Positions 18,086-27,377 of a stretch of 64,000 nt of DNA are shown piece by piece (position 1 is the first letter of the stretch; every line of letters begins with the position of its first letter). The notes beneath the pieces were generated by a model, which was given only the letters and a program-made list of their open reading frames with translations, searched no databases and was not told where the DNA came from. The translations under genes and the position numbers were made by a program. Origin of the DNA: Porphyromonas somerae DSM 23386 (lineage in GTDB: Bacteria; Bacteroidota; Bacteroidia; Bacteroidales; Porphyromonadaceae); contig NZ_AQVC01000009.1 of the NCBI RefSeq assembly GCF_000372405.1, positions 1-64,000 of the forward strand, read 5' to 3'.

Positions 18086-19438
18086 TCAATATTTTTCTTG
18101 GTAAAGCATGACCCTGTACCCGGCTTTCAGATGCACCTTGACGGTTCGCATCTTTTTGGCGATGTACTGGCTCGTGCCTTGTATCAGCCCCTTGCCCAAG
18201 TCGGAGGCGAGCTGCGCCCCGGCATTGGTGGAGATGTTGATGCTGCTTCCCAGCGAGCCGCCCATGTTGGCGGCGACCTCCCGGACGGCGTTCATCTCCA
18301 TCGAGTTCGGGATGAAGATGCCGGGCTGTCCGTCCGTGTCATAGACCGCAAGCTCCACGGGGATAATCGTGCCGTCGTATTCCAGCGAGGTAATCTCGAT
18401 GTCGAGCCGCTCACCCTGTATCTTGCCCGTGCCGACCACCACCGCACCCCGGGGTATTGTCCTGCCTGCCACCGCCATAGGCTCCAGCAGGCGCAGCCTT
18501 ACCGTCTGCCCGTCCGTCACGCTCTGCGCCCCATGCACGCACGCCGGTATGGTGTTCCTGTCCAATACCTCCGCCGTGCCGACAGCCGTGTTGAAACCCC
18601 GGTTGCGTTCCTGCGATAAGGCGGCGACAAACTCCGCGTTACTCATAGGCTGTGAGAGTGAAGAAACTACTTGATGCTCCACCTGTCTGATAGGCATTGC
18701 CTTGTTCTTCTTCCCTTTCTGCACGGTAGTTGGCTCTGCCCTCTGTTCCGCCGATGGCTGTCCTCCGTTCTGACCGCCCATGTACTTTGCCGCCAGCTCG
18801 TAGGACTTCTCCATAAGAGCCACCTGCTCGTCCATAGAGGAAGCCTTGCCCCTCTCGCTTTCCAGTTCCGACTCCAGCGATGCGATGCGCTCCAACAATT
18901 CGTCCATCTCCGCATTGTCGTTTTTCGGCTGGTCGTAGAAGTTTCCGAGCGTGGCGTTCAGGTCACGGTAGGCGGCTGCGGAGGACTGGATGGTCTGCGG
19001 CGTGGCTGGCTTTGCCCTTTCTTCCTTGCCGCCCGGATTGGCGAGGTCGAAGTCCACTCCGTTCTCCGTTCCCGCTATCTCGCGGTCGAACATGTCGCCC
19101 AGCTGCCCGATGGCACGGTTGCGGCTCTCCTGACGCTCTTCCATCTCCCCATGCTCGTAGGCTTTCAGCTTGTCGCCGATAATCTGCCGGTTCGCCTTGT
19201 CAGCGTCGGGCATCTCGGTGTTGTATCCGTCCGTTCCCGGCGGTTGCTCCTTGCCGGAGGACGGGGCGAATATCAGCCACATCGCCCCGATGAACACCAA
19301 CACCATAGCGGGCAGCACGATCATCTTCTGCCGTTTCAGCCGTTGCGCCTCTGTCAGCGGTTCGCGCTCCTTTTTCGGTTTCCCCGTTTCGGGAGCAGCT
19401 TTGTTCTCTTTCGTCGGTTCATTCTTTGTCTGTTCCAT
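18086..19438 (-). CDS. traM: Conjugal transfer protein TraM
   Basis: The 450-residue protein has a charged N-terminal cytoplasmic segment, one membrane helix (about residues 37-57), a long periplasmic coiled-coil region (about 190-220, LLERIASLESELESE) and a C-terminal beta domain with NTIPACVHGAQSVTDGQTVR and GRTIPRGAVVVG, typical of VirB10-like scaffolds. It bridges the two membranes in type IV secretion. Its first codons overlap traL by 20 bases. Confidence 0.9.
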   Translation of the reverse strand: MEQTKNEPTKENKAAPETGKPKKEREPLTEAQRLKRQKMIVLPAMVLVFIGAMWLIFAPSSGKEQPPGTDGYNTEMPDADKANRQIIGDKLKAYEHGEMEERQESRNRAIGQLGDMFDREIAGTENGVDFDLANPGGKEERAKPATPQTIQSSAAAYRDLNATLGNFYDQPKNDNAEMDELLERIASLESELESERGKASSMDEQVALMEKSYELAAKYMGGQNGGQPSAEQRAEPTTVQKGKKNKAMPIRQVEHQVVSSLSQPMSNAEFVAALSQERNRGFNTAVGTAEVLDRNTIPACVHGAQSVTDGQTVRLRLLEPMAVAGRTIPRGAVVVGTGKIQGERLDIEITSLEYDGTIIPVELAVYDTDGQPGIFIPNSMEMNAVREVAANMGGSLGSSINISTNAGAQLASDLGKGLIQGTSQYIAKKMRTVKVHLKAGYRVMLYQEKY

Positions 19439-19727
19439 ATAAATAAGGTGTTAAGTGATTGCCTGTTTCCGCCGGGGTCGGCAGTTCCACCCGTCCGGCG
19501 TGTCCCGTTTCCATATGTGAGCCGTCGTTCCTGCCGATGTCATAGACGGCTCTGCCGAAGGTGTAAAGGGCAAGCACCGCGAAGGCGGCGAACATCCCCA
19601 GCACGATGCGGCGGCGTGTTTCCGGCGGCAAGCCGTCCAGATACCCTTTGAGACTTGCCGCCAAGCGTTTCCGTTTGTCGTGGAGTTTCCAATACATGCC
19701 CCACATTGATTTTCTGATACTTTTCAT
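19419..19727 (-). CDS. traL: Conjugal transfer protein TraL (DUF3989)
   Basis: The 102-residue protein has a basic N-terminus, one membrane helix (about 41-59, IVLGMFAAFAVLALYTFG) and a short soluble tail. It fits DUF3989 (TraL). It overlaps traM by 20 bases and follows traK by 6 bases. No enzymatic feature is seen; it is presumably an inner-membrane accessory of the channel. Confidence 0.85.
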   Translation of the reverse strand: MKSIRKSMWGMYWKLHDKRKRLAASLKGYLDGLPPETRRRIVLGMFAAFAVLALYTFGRAVYDIGRNDGSHMETGHAGRVELPTPAETGNHLTPYLYGTDKE

Positions 19728-19733
19728 GTCCTG

Positions 19734-20357
19734 TTACCGTTTGATAGTCTGTAAATCCTTGTTCTCAATGATGGTGAAACCCTCGATGGTAAAACCGTTC
19801 GGGTTGTCATCCGACCGCGATGCGTTCAGCAGGCGGCAGGTGGTCACGAGGCTGCGCTCGGTGACGTTGCTCTGCCGGATGATTTTCTGTGTGGCGTAGG
19901 TCACGGCACGGTAGGGATAGGCGTTGAAGTCGCACACCACGCTGTCCACCTTCAGCACTTGGTTGATGTTCCCGGCGATGATGCGGTTGTAGTACCCCTT
20001 CTCCGCGAAGTCCGAATAATAGTGGTACACGCTCTTGTCCGCCAGCAGCAAGGCACGTTTCACGTTGTGTTCAATCGCGCTTTTTTCAGGTGATAGCGTG
20101 AAGAACATCTCGTGGAAACGGCGCACATGTTCCCGTGCCTCCGCCGGGCGGTTCTGCGACAAATCCTGAGACAAGGCGAGCATCAGGCTCTTGCCGTTGT
20201 CCAGCACATAGATTTTCTCCCGTTGCTTCTCTGCGAAACGGTAGGAGTTCCACACGCTCCACACCGTCACCACGGCGCACAGCGAGAGGAAGACGATACC
20301 GAACAGGCGTATCTGCCTGAACGACGATTCGATGTTTCTAAGTGATTTGAATTCCAT
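19734..20357 (-). CDS. traK: Conjugal transfer protein TraK
   Basis: The 207-residue protein has one N-terminal membrane helix (about 17-38) and a soluble periplasmic domain with the family-like stretch VCDFNAYPYRAVTYATQKIIR, comparable to VirB8-type assembly factors. The order traJ-traK-traL-traM is that of CTnDOT. The ATG at 20357 is the first in a frame that fits the family start MEFKSLRNIE. Confidence 0.9.
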   Translation of the reverse strand: MEFKSLRNIESSFRQIRLFGIVFLSLCAVVTVWSVWNSYRFAEKQREKIYVLDNGKSLMLALSQDLSQNRPAEAREHVRRFHEMFFTLSPEKSAIEHNVKRALLLADKSVYHYYSDFAEKGYYNRIIAGNINQVLKVDSVVCDFNAYPYRAVTYATQKIIRQSNVTERSLVTTCRLLNASRSDDNPNGFTIEGFTIIENKDLQTIKR

Positions 20358-20388
20358 TTATATTTTCCAATTTATGATTGCACATTGA

Positions 20389-21393
20389 TTATTTCAGCAA
20401 TTTGCCGACACGTCCGACTGCGTTTCCTGCGGCTGCACCCGCCACGCTGCCCGCCATGCTTCCGGCTCGTCCCGCCATCTGGTTCACGTTGCGACCGTAA
20501 CCGCCCATGCCTCCGGCTTGGATAATCCAGCCCGCAACGGTGGGAATGGTAAAGTAGCCGATGATGCCGATGCAGAGGAATACGATATACACCCCGTCGC
20601 TCGAATCCAGCGAGAAGTTCGGGTCTGCCTGCATCCGCTCGATGTCGTTTTGCAGCATCAGAACCTGTATCTTCGCCAGTATGGTGCTGAACATGTCCGA
20701 TACCGGTAGCCACAGATAGACCTGTATATAGCGGCATATCCACTGCGTGAGCGTGTTTTGGAAACCGTCCCATACCGACAGGGCGAAGGCTATCGGACCG
20801 AGAATCGCCAGCACCACGAGAAAGAAGGTGCGGACGGTGTCTATCACGAGGGCGGCGGCTTGGAACAGCAGTTCGAGTATCTCGCGGAAGAAGTCGCGGA
20901 TGCTCTTCTTCATGTTGTACATTCCCCGGTCGATATACATTCCCGCCATCGTCACCATGTCGGAGGGCGACCAGCCGAGTTCCTCCAGTTGCTTGTCAAA
21001 TTCCTCGTTGGACACGAGGTAGGCGGTTTCGGGGTTGCGTACCATCGCCTCGTATTCCAGTTTGTCCTTCTGCTCCCGGTATCGGTTCATGTCCAGCGTT
21101 TCCGCCTCCAGCATCTTTGCCGTGCCCTGTACGACGGGTGAGAGGATGCTGTTTATCGTGCCCAGCACCACAGTCGGGAAGAACATGATGCACAGACCGA
21201 TGGCAAAAGGACGGAGCATCGGGAATACGTCTATCGGTTCAGCTCTCGCCAGCGACTGCCATACCCGGTAGGCGACGTAGAACAGCGCACCCAGCCCGGC
21301 GATGCCTTTCGCCACACCAGCCATGTCCCCACACAGCGGCATCATCTGCTCATAAAGTGAACGTAAAATCTGATGAAGGTTGTCGAACTTCAT
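20389..21393 (-). CDS. traJ: Conjugal transfer protein TraJ
   Basis: The 334-residue protein has six or more membrane helices, including AGLGALFYVAYRVW near the start and VVLAILGPIAFALSVW in the middle, and a glycine/alanine-rich tail (GSMAGSVAGAAAGNAVG). It corresponds to the TraJ polytopic inner-membrane component, the analogue of VirB6. It begins three bases after the traI stop. Confidence 0.9.
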   Translation of the reverse strand: MKFDNLHQILRSLYEQMMPLCGDMAGVAKGIAGLGALFYVAYRVWQSLARAEPIDVFPMLRPFAIGLCIMFFPTVVLGTINSILSPVVQGTAKMLEAETLDMNRYREQKDKLEYEAMVRNPETAYLVSNEEFDKQLEELGWSPSDMVTMAGMYIDRGMYNMKKSIRDFFREILELLFQAAALVIDTVRTFFLVVLAILGPIAFALSVWDGFQNTLTQWICRYIQVYLWLPVSDMFSTILAKIQVLMLQNDIERMQADPNFSLDSSDGVYIVFLCIGIIGYFTIPTVAGWIIQAGGMGGYGRNVNQMAGRAGSMAGSVAGAAAGNAVGRVGKLLK

Positions 21394-21396
21394 AGG

Positions 21397-22026
21397 CTAC
21401 CAGTATCTTTCGTTCATGTTCCCGTACAGCCCCATGATGCGGTCGAGGTCGTTCTTCTTTTTCGCACGCAGGTAACTCACGGAGATGTTCTTGTTCGTGT
21501 AGTAGCTCACGAGGTTGCGGTAACGCTTCATCTTCGAGTGGCAGCGTTCCACCACGTCCATGCGCTCCTTGTCGGTCATGGAGAGCGTGGTGATGTTCAC
21601 CACGTTCCTGAGTTCCGTCAACACTTCGTTGCTTTCCTCCAGCAGTTTCGTGTAGCCGAAAGCGATTGCGGAAAGCTCTTCGGGTCTGAAATTCCCGTCA
21701 CGGAGCATCCGTTGGAAACTGTTCACATAGATGTCTGTGATGTCGCCCACCATCAGGATGGTCTGCTGCACCTTGCGGGCGTCCTTGACCAGATTGTTCA
21801 CCGATTTGAGGGCATCGTAATACTTCTTGCCCTGCTGATAGATTTTCACCGTCTCCTGAAAGTTGCTCACCATGTTCGTGGCGGTCTTGGAGGTATGGAT
21901 GATGTTTTTGGAGGCATTGATGATGCCCTGCGCTAGATTGCCCGGATCGCTTACGACCCACTGTGCGCTTGCCCTGCCCGCGAAAAGCAGGCACAGGCAG
22001 ATAATCATTGTTATTCTTGTTCTCAT
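21397..22026 (-). CDS. traI: Conjugal transfer protein TraI (DUF4141)
   Basis: The 209-residue protein has a signal peptide (cleavage near ASAQ, about residue 22) and a largely helical mature region, matching DUF4141. It may be a VirB5-like periplasmic or surface component. The leader immediately before the ATG is the repeated motif CCACTAAAATCCAAAGTAAC (22027-22046). Confidence 0.88.
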   Translation of the reverse strand: MRTRITMIICLCLLFAGRASAQWVVSDPGNLAQGIINASKNIIHTSKTATNMVSNFQETVKIYQQGKKYYDALKSVNNLVKDARKVQQTILMVGDITDIYVNSFQRMLRDGNFRPEELSAIAFGYTKLLEESNEVLTELRNVVNITTLSMTDKERMDVVERCHSKMKRYRNLVSYYTNKNISVSYLRAKKKNDLDRIMGLYGNMNERYW

Positions 22027-22049
22027 GTTACTTTGGATTTTAGTGGTTG

Positions 22050-22430
22050 TTATTCTTCGGTCGGATGTCCCGGCTGCGGCTTCACCCGCACATAGTCCCC
22101 GTTTGGCGAGAAAGTCAGCACATCCGTGGCCTCGTTGTAGGACACGTCGATGCGGAAGCCGGTGTTCATGAACAGGTTGCCGTTCTCCTCCTGCAAGAGA
22201 TAGGTTTCCGGCTTGAGCTTGCGGCGCAGACCGCTACGACGGAACACCGTCACTTTGTAGGCTTCGCCCTCCTTGTAGATAAGCACGTCAGGTTTTCCCT
22301 CCACGCTCTCCCAGTTCCCGCACAGCATGTCGCGGCGGTTGTCGGCCACGTCGCAGGATTGCAGCATCATGACCGCCAATCCGATAAGGCACTTGCTGAC
22401 TTGCAGCATTTTCACTTTTGGTAAATTCAT
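22050..22430 (-). CDS. traH: Conjugal transfer protein TraH (DUF3876)
   Basis: The 126-residue protein has a hydrophobic N-terminal segment with a lipobox-like MLQSC (residues 22-26) and a small beta-rich domain with LCGNWESVEGKPDVLIYKEG, the DUF3876 pattern. It sits between traG and traI, which is the traH position in CTnDOT. It is likely a lipoprotein of unknown role. Confidence 0.8.
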   Translation of the reverse strand: MNLPKVKMLQVSKCLIGLAVMMLQSCDVADNRRDMLCGNWESVEGKPDVLIYKEGEAYKVTVFRRSGLRRKLKPETYLLQEENGNLFMNTGFRIDVSYNEATDVLTFSPNGDYVRVKPQPGHPTEE

Positions 22431-22470
22431 ACGCGTTTTTCTTTTTTGGTTGATACATTCTGTTTTTTAG

Positions 22471-24975
22471 TTATTCCTTGTTTCTCCGCCTTTCGGCAAG
22501 CTGCCGGATGGCGGCTTCGATGTCGTCGCCCAGCTTCTCCGCCAGACGGTAAACCTCCACTTTTTCCGTTTCCTCGGTGGTGTACGCCAGATACTCTTCC
22601 GCGCTGACCTCCGTGGCATAGACCGCCGACTGCGTGCCGCCCAAGCCTATCCACACCTCCTTGTAGAGCCGTGAAGGGTTGTTCGCCATGTTGATGGAGA
22701 GTATCTGCGACTTCTCCTTTTCCGTCAGTCCGAGCAACGCCTGTATCTGGTCGAACTTGTTCATATATTTCCTTTGGTCAAGCAGGATTTTACAATCCGA
22801 GTTGTTGATAATGCTCTCTTTGACCACCGGAGAACTGATAATGTCGTCCACCTCCTGCGTCACCACGATTGCCTCGCCGTAATATTTTCTGACCGTCTTA
22901 TACATATAGCGCAGATATTCAGCCATGTTCGCCGATGAGAGGGCCTTCCAAGCCTCTTCCACGATAAGCTGTTTCCGCACGCCTTTCAGCCGCCGCATCT
23001 TGTTGATGAAGGCTTCCATGATGATGATGGTCACGACGGGGAACAGTTCGCGGTTTTCTTTAATCGAATCTATCTCGAAGACGATGAACCGCTTGCCGAG
23101 CAGGTCGATGTTCTCCGTGGAGTTGAGCAGGAAATCGTAACGCCCGCCCCGGTAATACTGCCGCATGGTGGTGAGCATGTTGTCGATGTTGAAGTCGGAC
23201 TTCTCCACCTTGATGTCACGCTGTGCCAGTTCCTTGCGGTAGTCGTCACGCATATACTCGTAGAAGGTGTTGAACGACGGCACGATGCTACGGTCGGATT
23301 GGATGCGCTCAATATAGGCACTCACGGCACTGCCCAGCTCGCCGCTCTCCGTCTTTGTCACCTTGTCGTCCTCCGACTTCCAGAGCGTCAGCAACAGGGT
23401 CTTGATGCTGTCCTTCTTCTCCACGTCGAAGATGTAATCGTCGGTGTAGAACGGGTTGAAGCTGATGGGCTTATCTTCCGTGTAGGTGAAATACACACCG
23501 TCCGCTCCGCCTGTCTTGCGTCGGATCATGCCGCACAAGCCCTGATAGGAGTTTCCCGTGTCCACCAATACCACATGTGCGCCTTGCTCATAATATTGGC
23601 GCACGAGGTGGTTCATGAAGAAAGACTTGCCGCTGCCCGAAGGACCCAGCACGAACTTGTTGCGGTTGGTCGTGATACCTCGCTTCATGGGCAGGTCGGA
23701 GATGTCAAGGTGCAGCGGTTTTCCCGTGAGCCTGTCCACCATCTTGATGCCGAAGGGCGAGAGCGAGCTGCGGTAGTTGGTTTCCTCTGTGAACAGGCAC
23801 ACCGCCTGTTCGATGAAGGTGTGGAAACTCTCTTCCGCCGGGAAGTCCGCCGCATTGCCGGGTATCGCCGCCCAGTAGAGTGTCGGGCAGTCGATGGTGT
23901 TGTGGCGCGGCACGCATTCCATGCTTGCCAACTGGCTGCCCACGTCGTTCTTGATATGCTTCAGTTCCTCCGCATCGTCGCTCCACGCCATGACGTTGAA
24001 GTGTGCCCGTACCGAGGTCAGTCCGTAGGAATGGGCTTCGTTCAGGTATTGGTCTATCCACTCGCGGTTGATGCTGTTGCTCCTTGAATAGCGAGATAGC
24101 GACTGCATGTTACGGGCGGACTTCTCGAACTTCTGCAAGGTTTCCTCACTGTTGTCTATCAGCACATACTGGTTGTAGATATGGTTGCAGGAGAGCAGAA
24201 GCCCCACCGGGGAGGCGAATGACAGTCGGCAGTCACTCCGGTCGGTGGAGAGCTTCTCGTAACGGGTGTCGGTAGCCACCTTGCCCGGCAGGTCTTCCGC
24301 GTCGGAGAGGGTGTGCAGACACAGGCGGTTGTCGCCGATGCGCATCTCCCTTGCCGAAAGCTCGATGTCCTGCAAGGTGGTGTCACCTTCCGGCATGAGC
24401 GAGAAGTAGCGTTCAATAAGTCCCGTCTTTCCCTCAGTACCCACAATCTCATCGGTGGAGAGGCGGCGCAGCCTGACAAGCCCGCTGTCGTTCATGATGC
24501 GCTCGAACTGTTCGCAGGCTTCCAAGAACTTGGTCGTGGTTTCCCTGTCCAGCTCCTTCGGGATGATATGTCCCCGGCACAGCGTGCTGAAATTGCTCTG
24601 CATCCGGTTACGCTCCTTTGTTGTCTTGGTCAGGTAGAGGTAGCAGGTGTGTTTCAGGTACGGACGCTCGTTGAAGTGACGCTCGAAAGAGCGGCTTAAA
24701 AAGCTCATGTCGTCCTTCTGAAGCTCCGGTTTGTAGCGTTCCTTGATGAACCAGTCCTGTTTGTGGACGACGGAGTAGTCCGGCAGCACCTTGATAGCCT
24801 TGCACCAGCAACTGTGTATCGCCTCGTACTCCGCACCCGTCACGGTGTAAAGTTCCGGTAGTTCCACCTCGAAAGCCACCGTGATGTCGGCGTCCTTTGA
24901 GATGATGCAGCCATGCTCCACCGCTAAAAGTGGGAACCTGTTTTCCAGTGTTGTCATTTTCGATGTATTCCTCAT
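22471..24975 (-). CDS. traG: Conjugal transfer ATPase TraG (VirB4-like)
   Basis: The 834-residue protein is the motor ATPase of channel assembly. It has a VirB4-type N-terminal half, then a Walker A motif GPSGSGKS (444-451, K450), and a C-terminal RecA-like domain with the Walker B region RKQLIVEEAWKAL and later IVVTQEVDDI. Its start overlaps traF by four bases. An internal start MTTLENRF is possible but the upstream ATG gives the family-like length. Confidence 0.94.
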   Translation of the reverse strand: MRNTSKMTTLENRFPLLAVEHGCIISKDADITVAFEVELPELYTVTGAEYEAIHSCWCKAIKVLPDYSVVHKQDWFIKERYKPELQKDDMSFLSRSFERHFNERPYLKHTCYLYLTKTTKERNRMQSNFSTLCRGHIIPKELDRETTTKFLEACEQFERIMNDSGLVRLRRLSTDEIVGTEGKTGLIERYFSLMPEGDTTLQDIELSAREMRIGDNRLCLHTLSDAEDLPGKVATDTRYEKLSTDRSDCRLSFASPVGLLLSCNHIYNQYVLIDNSEETLQKFEKSARNMQSLSRYSRSNSINREWIDQYLNEAHSYGLTSVRAHFNVMAWSDDAEELKHIKNDVGSQLASMECVPRHNTIDCPTLYWAAIPGNAADFPAEESFHTFIEQAVCLFTEETNYRSSLSPFGIKMVDRLTGKPLHLDISDLPMKRGITTNRNKFVLGPSGSGKSFFMNHLVRQYYEQGAHVVLVDTGNSYQGLCGMIRRKTGGADGVYFTYTEDKPISFNPFYTDDYIFDVEKKDSIKTLLLTLWKSEDDKVTKTESGELGSAVSAYIERIQSDRSIVPSFNTFYEYMRDDYRKELAQRDIKVEKSDFNIDNMLTTMRQYYRGGRYDFLLNSTENIDLLGKRFIVFEIDSIKENRELFPVVTIIIMEAFINKMRRLKGVRKQLIVEEAWKALSSANMAEYLRYMYKTVRKYYGEAIVVTQEVDDIISSPVVKESIINNSDCKILLDQRKYMNKFDQIQALLGLTEKEKSQILSINMANNPSRLYKEVWIGLGGTQSAVYATEVSAEEYLAYTTEETEKVEVYRLAEKLGDDIEAAIRQLAERRRNKE

Positions 24976-25304
24976 TGTCTTTCTTCCTTTCGTTGTCGTT
25001 TGAACAGACGGGTTATCCGCCGCCGGTTGATAAGGTATCGGGGATGGCTCCGTGCCGCTCCTAATTTCATCAGCCCGTGTTCACCGTACCGGGCGTTCAG
25101 CGCGAAGGTCTGCCATACAAGGAGGGAGGACGATGCCGCGCCGAAGCCGATACATATCCACTGGTCGATACCGACCATGTAGAGGATGACGAACAGGACG
25201 AAGAGAGCCAGCAGACCTCCGCAGAAGATGAAGAGGTACTGTGCCTTCAAGCCCTTGAACTCTACCGGACGGCCGATACCCTTGTTGATTGGGTATTCAG
25301 CCAT
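24972..25304 (-). CDS. traF: Conjugal transfer protein TraF (DUF4133)
   Basis: The 110-residue protein begins MAEYPINKGIGRPVEFKGLK, the DUF4133 signature, and has two adjacent membrane helices (about 29-50 and 54-73). It is the VirB3-like partner of TraG, to which it is coupled by a 4-base overlap. Confidence 0.9.
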   Translation of the reverse strand: MAEYPINKGIGRPVEFKGLKAQYLFIFCGGLLALFVLFVILYMVGIDQWICIGFGAASSSLLVWQTFALNARYGEHGLMKLGAARSHPRYLINRRRITRLFKRQRKEERQ

Positions 25305-25314
25305 ACATTATTTA

Positions 25315-25632
25315 TTAAAGGAAGAATGAGCGCAGGATGGTGGCGGCAACAATCAGGAAGATGCACGCGCCGAACCACGAGGCGGCTGTCTTGCTGGTGT
25401 CGGGGTCGCCCGATGAAAACTTGCCGTACACTTTTACGCCCCCGATAAGCCCGACGACTGCACCGATGGCGTATATCAGTTTAGTTCCGGGGTCGAAATA
25501 AGAACTCACCATAGAGGTGGCTTCGTTGATGCCCGCGATGCCGTTTCCCTGCGCGAAAGCGGAGGCGGTTGCGGCGATGACAAGTGCCGCGGAGAGGATT
25601 GCTTTTCTGTTTTTCAAGATGTTCTTGTTCAT
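25315..25632 (-). CDS. traE: Conjugal transfer protein TraE (DUF4134)
   Basis: The 105-residue protein has a signal peptide ending AFAQ and two membrane helices separated by a short loop, with the DUF4134 pattern GNGIAGINEATSMVSSYFDP. It is the VirB2/pilin-like subunit by position and topology. A 201-base gap separates it from traD and contains the sequence CCACTAAAACCAAAGTAAA (25701-25719 region), a variant of the leader motif, so a separate promoter or processing site may exist. Confidence 0.88.
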   Translation of the reverse strand: MNKNILKNRKAILSAALVIAATASAFAQGNGIAGINEATSMVSSYFDPGTKLIYAIGAVVGLIGGVKVYGKFSSGDPDTSKTAASWFGACIFLIVAATILRSFFL

Positions 25633-25833
25633 AAACTGTTCTTGTTTTTTGCCGTCAAAAGGGTGGATGGTCCTTTGTCGGGCGGTTGATACTTTGTTTC
25701 TTTACTTTGGTTTTAGTGGATGCCCGTTTGTTTCCACGGACGTGGGCGTGTCCGTTGCGGATGGGGATGCGCCTTGCGTTTCCTCGCCGCGTGGGTTGAT
25801 GTCATTCTTTCATGTTCATTTCTTTTATTGTTG

Positions 25834-26562
25834 TCATACATAGTTGCGAATGTCGAACTCCTCGATGTTGTCCGGCACGACGAACTCCTTTTCAGATTTC
25901 TTCAGCCGAATCTCGATAAGCCCCTTGATGCGGATGCCTATCTCCGAAGAGCCTTCCATCATTTTCTCGTACAACTCCGTGCCCTCCATGTCGGTGAACA
26001 CCTTAGCCGCCTTTTCACGTTCCGCCTGTGTCGCGTCCGGGTTTTTGGCGGTCTTGCAGGCGTCGTCAATCTCGTCAAAGCTGCTGCCCGAAGCCCGTGG
26101 CGTGTCCGAGGCGTCCTCTTCCGGTTCGTCGTCCCCGTATCCCAGTTCCTCCGGCGGTATGCTCGTGAAGGTCTCATCGAGTTTTTCCTCCGGGACTTGT
26201 GCCGGGCGGGATGCGTTTCCCGTTTTTCCGTCGTCAAAAGTAGCCTCTTCCTCCGACAGCTCAATGCCTTTTTCAATAGTGGCGGCTTCTTGCGTCGGTA
26301 TGGCAGCGGTTGTCCGGGTGGATGCCATCCTGAAACGGCTCTTGCCGATGATGTCCGCCTTTTCCGCAGGGACTTCCTCGTGTGCCGCTATGCGTTTAGC
26401 CTCATTCCCGTCCAGTGACCGCCATAATCCGACAATGCCCTTGAAGAAGCGGACAATCCGCGTGTCCATGATGCGCTCGTAAAGGAGCAGGAACAGGAAC
26501 CAGAGGTTGCAGCCGACCGATACCGCCAGCAGAATGTCTGTCATGCTGATTGTGTAATTCAT
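25834..26562 (-). CDS. traD: Conjugal transfer protein TraD
   Basis: The 242-residue protein has an N-terminal membrane helix (about 8-28, ILLAVSVGCNLWFLFLLLY) and a long acidic, low-complexity cytoplasmic part (e.g. PPEELGYGDDEPEEDASD). The C-terminal third, from about residue 170, looks more ordered. The ATG at 26562 is chosen over an upstream in-frame start because the membrane helix then lies at the N-terminus. It matches the traD position; the function is not known. Confidence 0.75.
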   Translation of the reverse strand: MNYTISMTDILLAVSVGCNLWFLFLLLYERIMDTRIVRFFKGIVGLWRSLDGNEAKRIAAHEEVPAEKADIIGKSRFRMASTRTTAAIPTQEAATIEKGIELSEEEATFDDGKTGNASRPAQVPEEKLDETFTSIPPEELGYGDDEPEEDASDTPRASGSSFDEIDDACKTAKNPDATQAEREKAAKVFTDMEGTELYEKMMEGSSEIGIRIKGLIEIRLKKSEKEFVVPDNIEEFDIRNYV

Positions 26563-26578
26563 ATCCTTCCGTTTTTGG

Positions 26579-26932
26579 TTAGAATACTGAATTGTAATTT
26601 CGGGCATAAAGGCTCTTTATCGCATCTTCGCACTGGTTGAAGTGGTGCGTCAGCACATGGTCGATGTAAGCGGACAGCGTAAGCCGGTCATGCCCGATTA
26701 CACGGGTGATACGCATGATACGCTCGTGGTACTCCGGGCGCACATACGCCATCTTCCCCTCACGTGCCTTTACTTCCGGGTCGCGGATGAACAGGCGTTC
26801 ATAGTCCTTCTCACTGCATTTGCCGCTTACCGGGACAGGCGACAGTATTTCCACACTCGCCTGCACTTGGGTAAACATACCTCCGCAGTCTTGCTGTGGT
26901 CTTTTTTCATTCGGTGTCATTTCTTTTTCCAT
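26579..26932 (-). CDS. traC: TraC, DUF3408 family
   Basis: The 117-residue protein has a disordered N-terminal half and a C-terminal DUF3408 domain with YVRPEYHERIMRITRVIGHD and LSAYIDHVLTHHF, which looks like a ribbon-helix-helix-related fold. It resembles TraB immediately upstream, so the two are probably paralogues. A TTG two codons upstream is an alternative start. They lie next to the ParA-like traA, suggesting a partition-like partner role. Confidence 0.8.
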   Translation of the reverse strand: MEKEMTPNEKRPQQDCGGMFTQVQASVEILSPVPVSGKCSEKDYERLFIRDPEVKAREGKMAYVRPEYHERIMRITRVIGHDRLTLSAYIDHVLTHHFNQCEDAIKSLYARNYNSVF

Positions 26933-26934
26933 TT

Positions 26935-27375
26935 TCAAATCAGATCTTCACGTTGTTTCTTGTACAGTTCGTTGATTCTCTCCTTGTGCTGTTCCAGATG
27001 CTGGCGCAGCACGGTATCCACATATCCGCCTACTGAGATTTCCCCTCCGGCGATGTCGTTCACGATTCTGAGGATCTTGCCGTGGACGTCACGGCTGATA
27101 TAGACACATTGGCGGGTCTTTATCTCGTTGCGGCGCAGGAATAGCTCGTTGTAGTCCTCGTCCTGCCTTTTCCGGCGTCCACTTTCCCTCTGCGCTTTTT
27201 CCCGTGTTACGGGTTGCACAGGAGATGGTTCCGGTGCGGCGGTGTCCTCTTCGGTCGGTGCAGCTGCGGGTACTTCCTGTGCGGGGCGCAGTGTCCCGTC
27301 CTGTGTGCGCCGCCCGATGGAGGCTAACAGCAGTTCCTCGTCGATGCCTTCCGTGTTCACTTTCCTGCTGCCCAT
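26935..27375 (-). CDS. traB: TraB, DUF3408 family
   Basis: The 146-residue protein has a low-complexity N-terminal half and the DUF3408 domain at the end, with CVYISRDVHGKILRIVNDIA and VGGYVDTVLRQHLEQH. An in-frame GTG at 27381 overlaps the traA stop and is an alternative start. Likely DNA-binding partner of the ParA-like TraA, by analogy with ParB-type small partners. Confidence 0.8.
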   Translation of the reverse strand: MGSRKVNTEGIDEELLLASIGRRTQDGTLRPAQEVPAAAPTEEDTAAPEPSPVQPVTREKAQRESGRRKRQDEDYNELFLRRNEIKTRQCVYISRDVHGKILRIVNDIAGGEISVGGYVDTVLRQHLEQHKERINELYKKQREDLI

Positions 27376-27377
27376 GC

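Noticed and set aside
18671-19651. 326-codon open frame opposite traM and traL
   Set aside because: A shadow frame of high-GC codons; composition is rich in R, S, P and H, and the - strand genes are clear.
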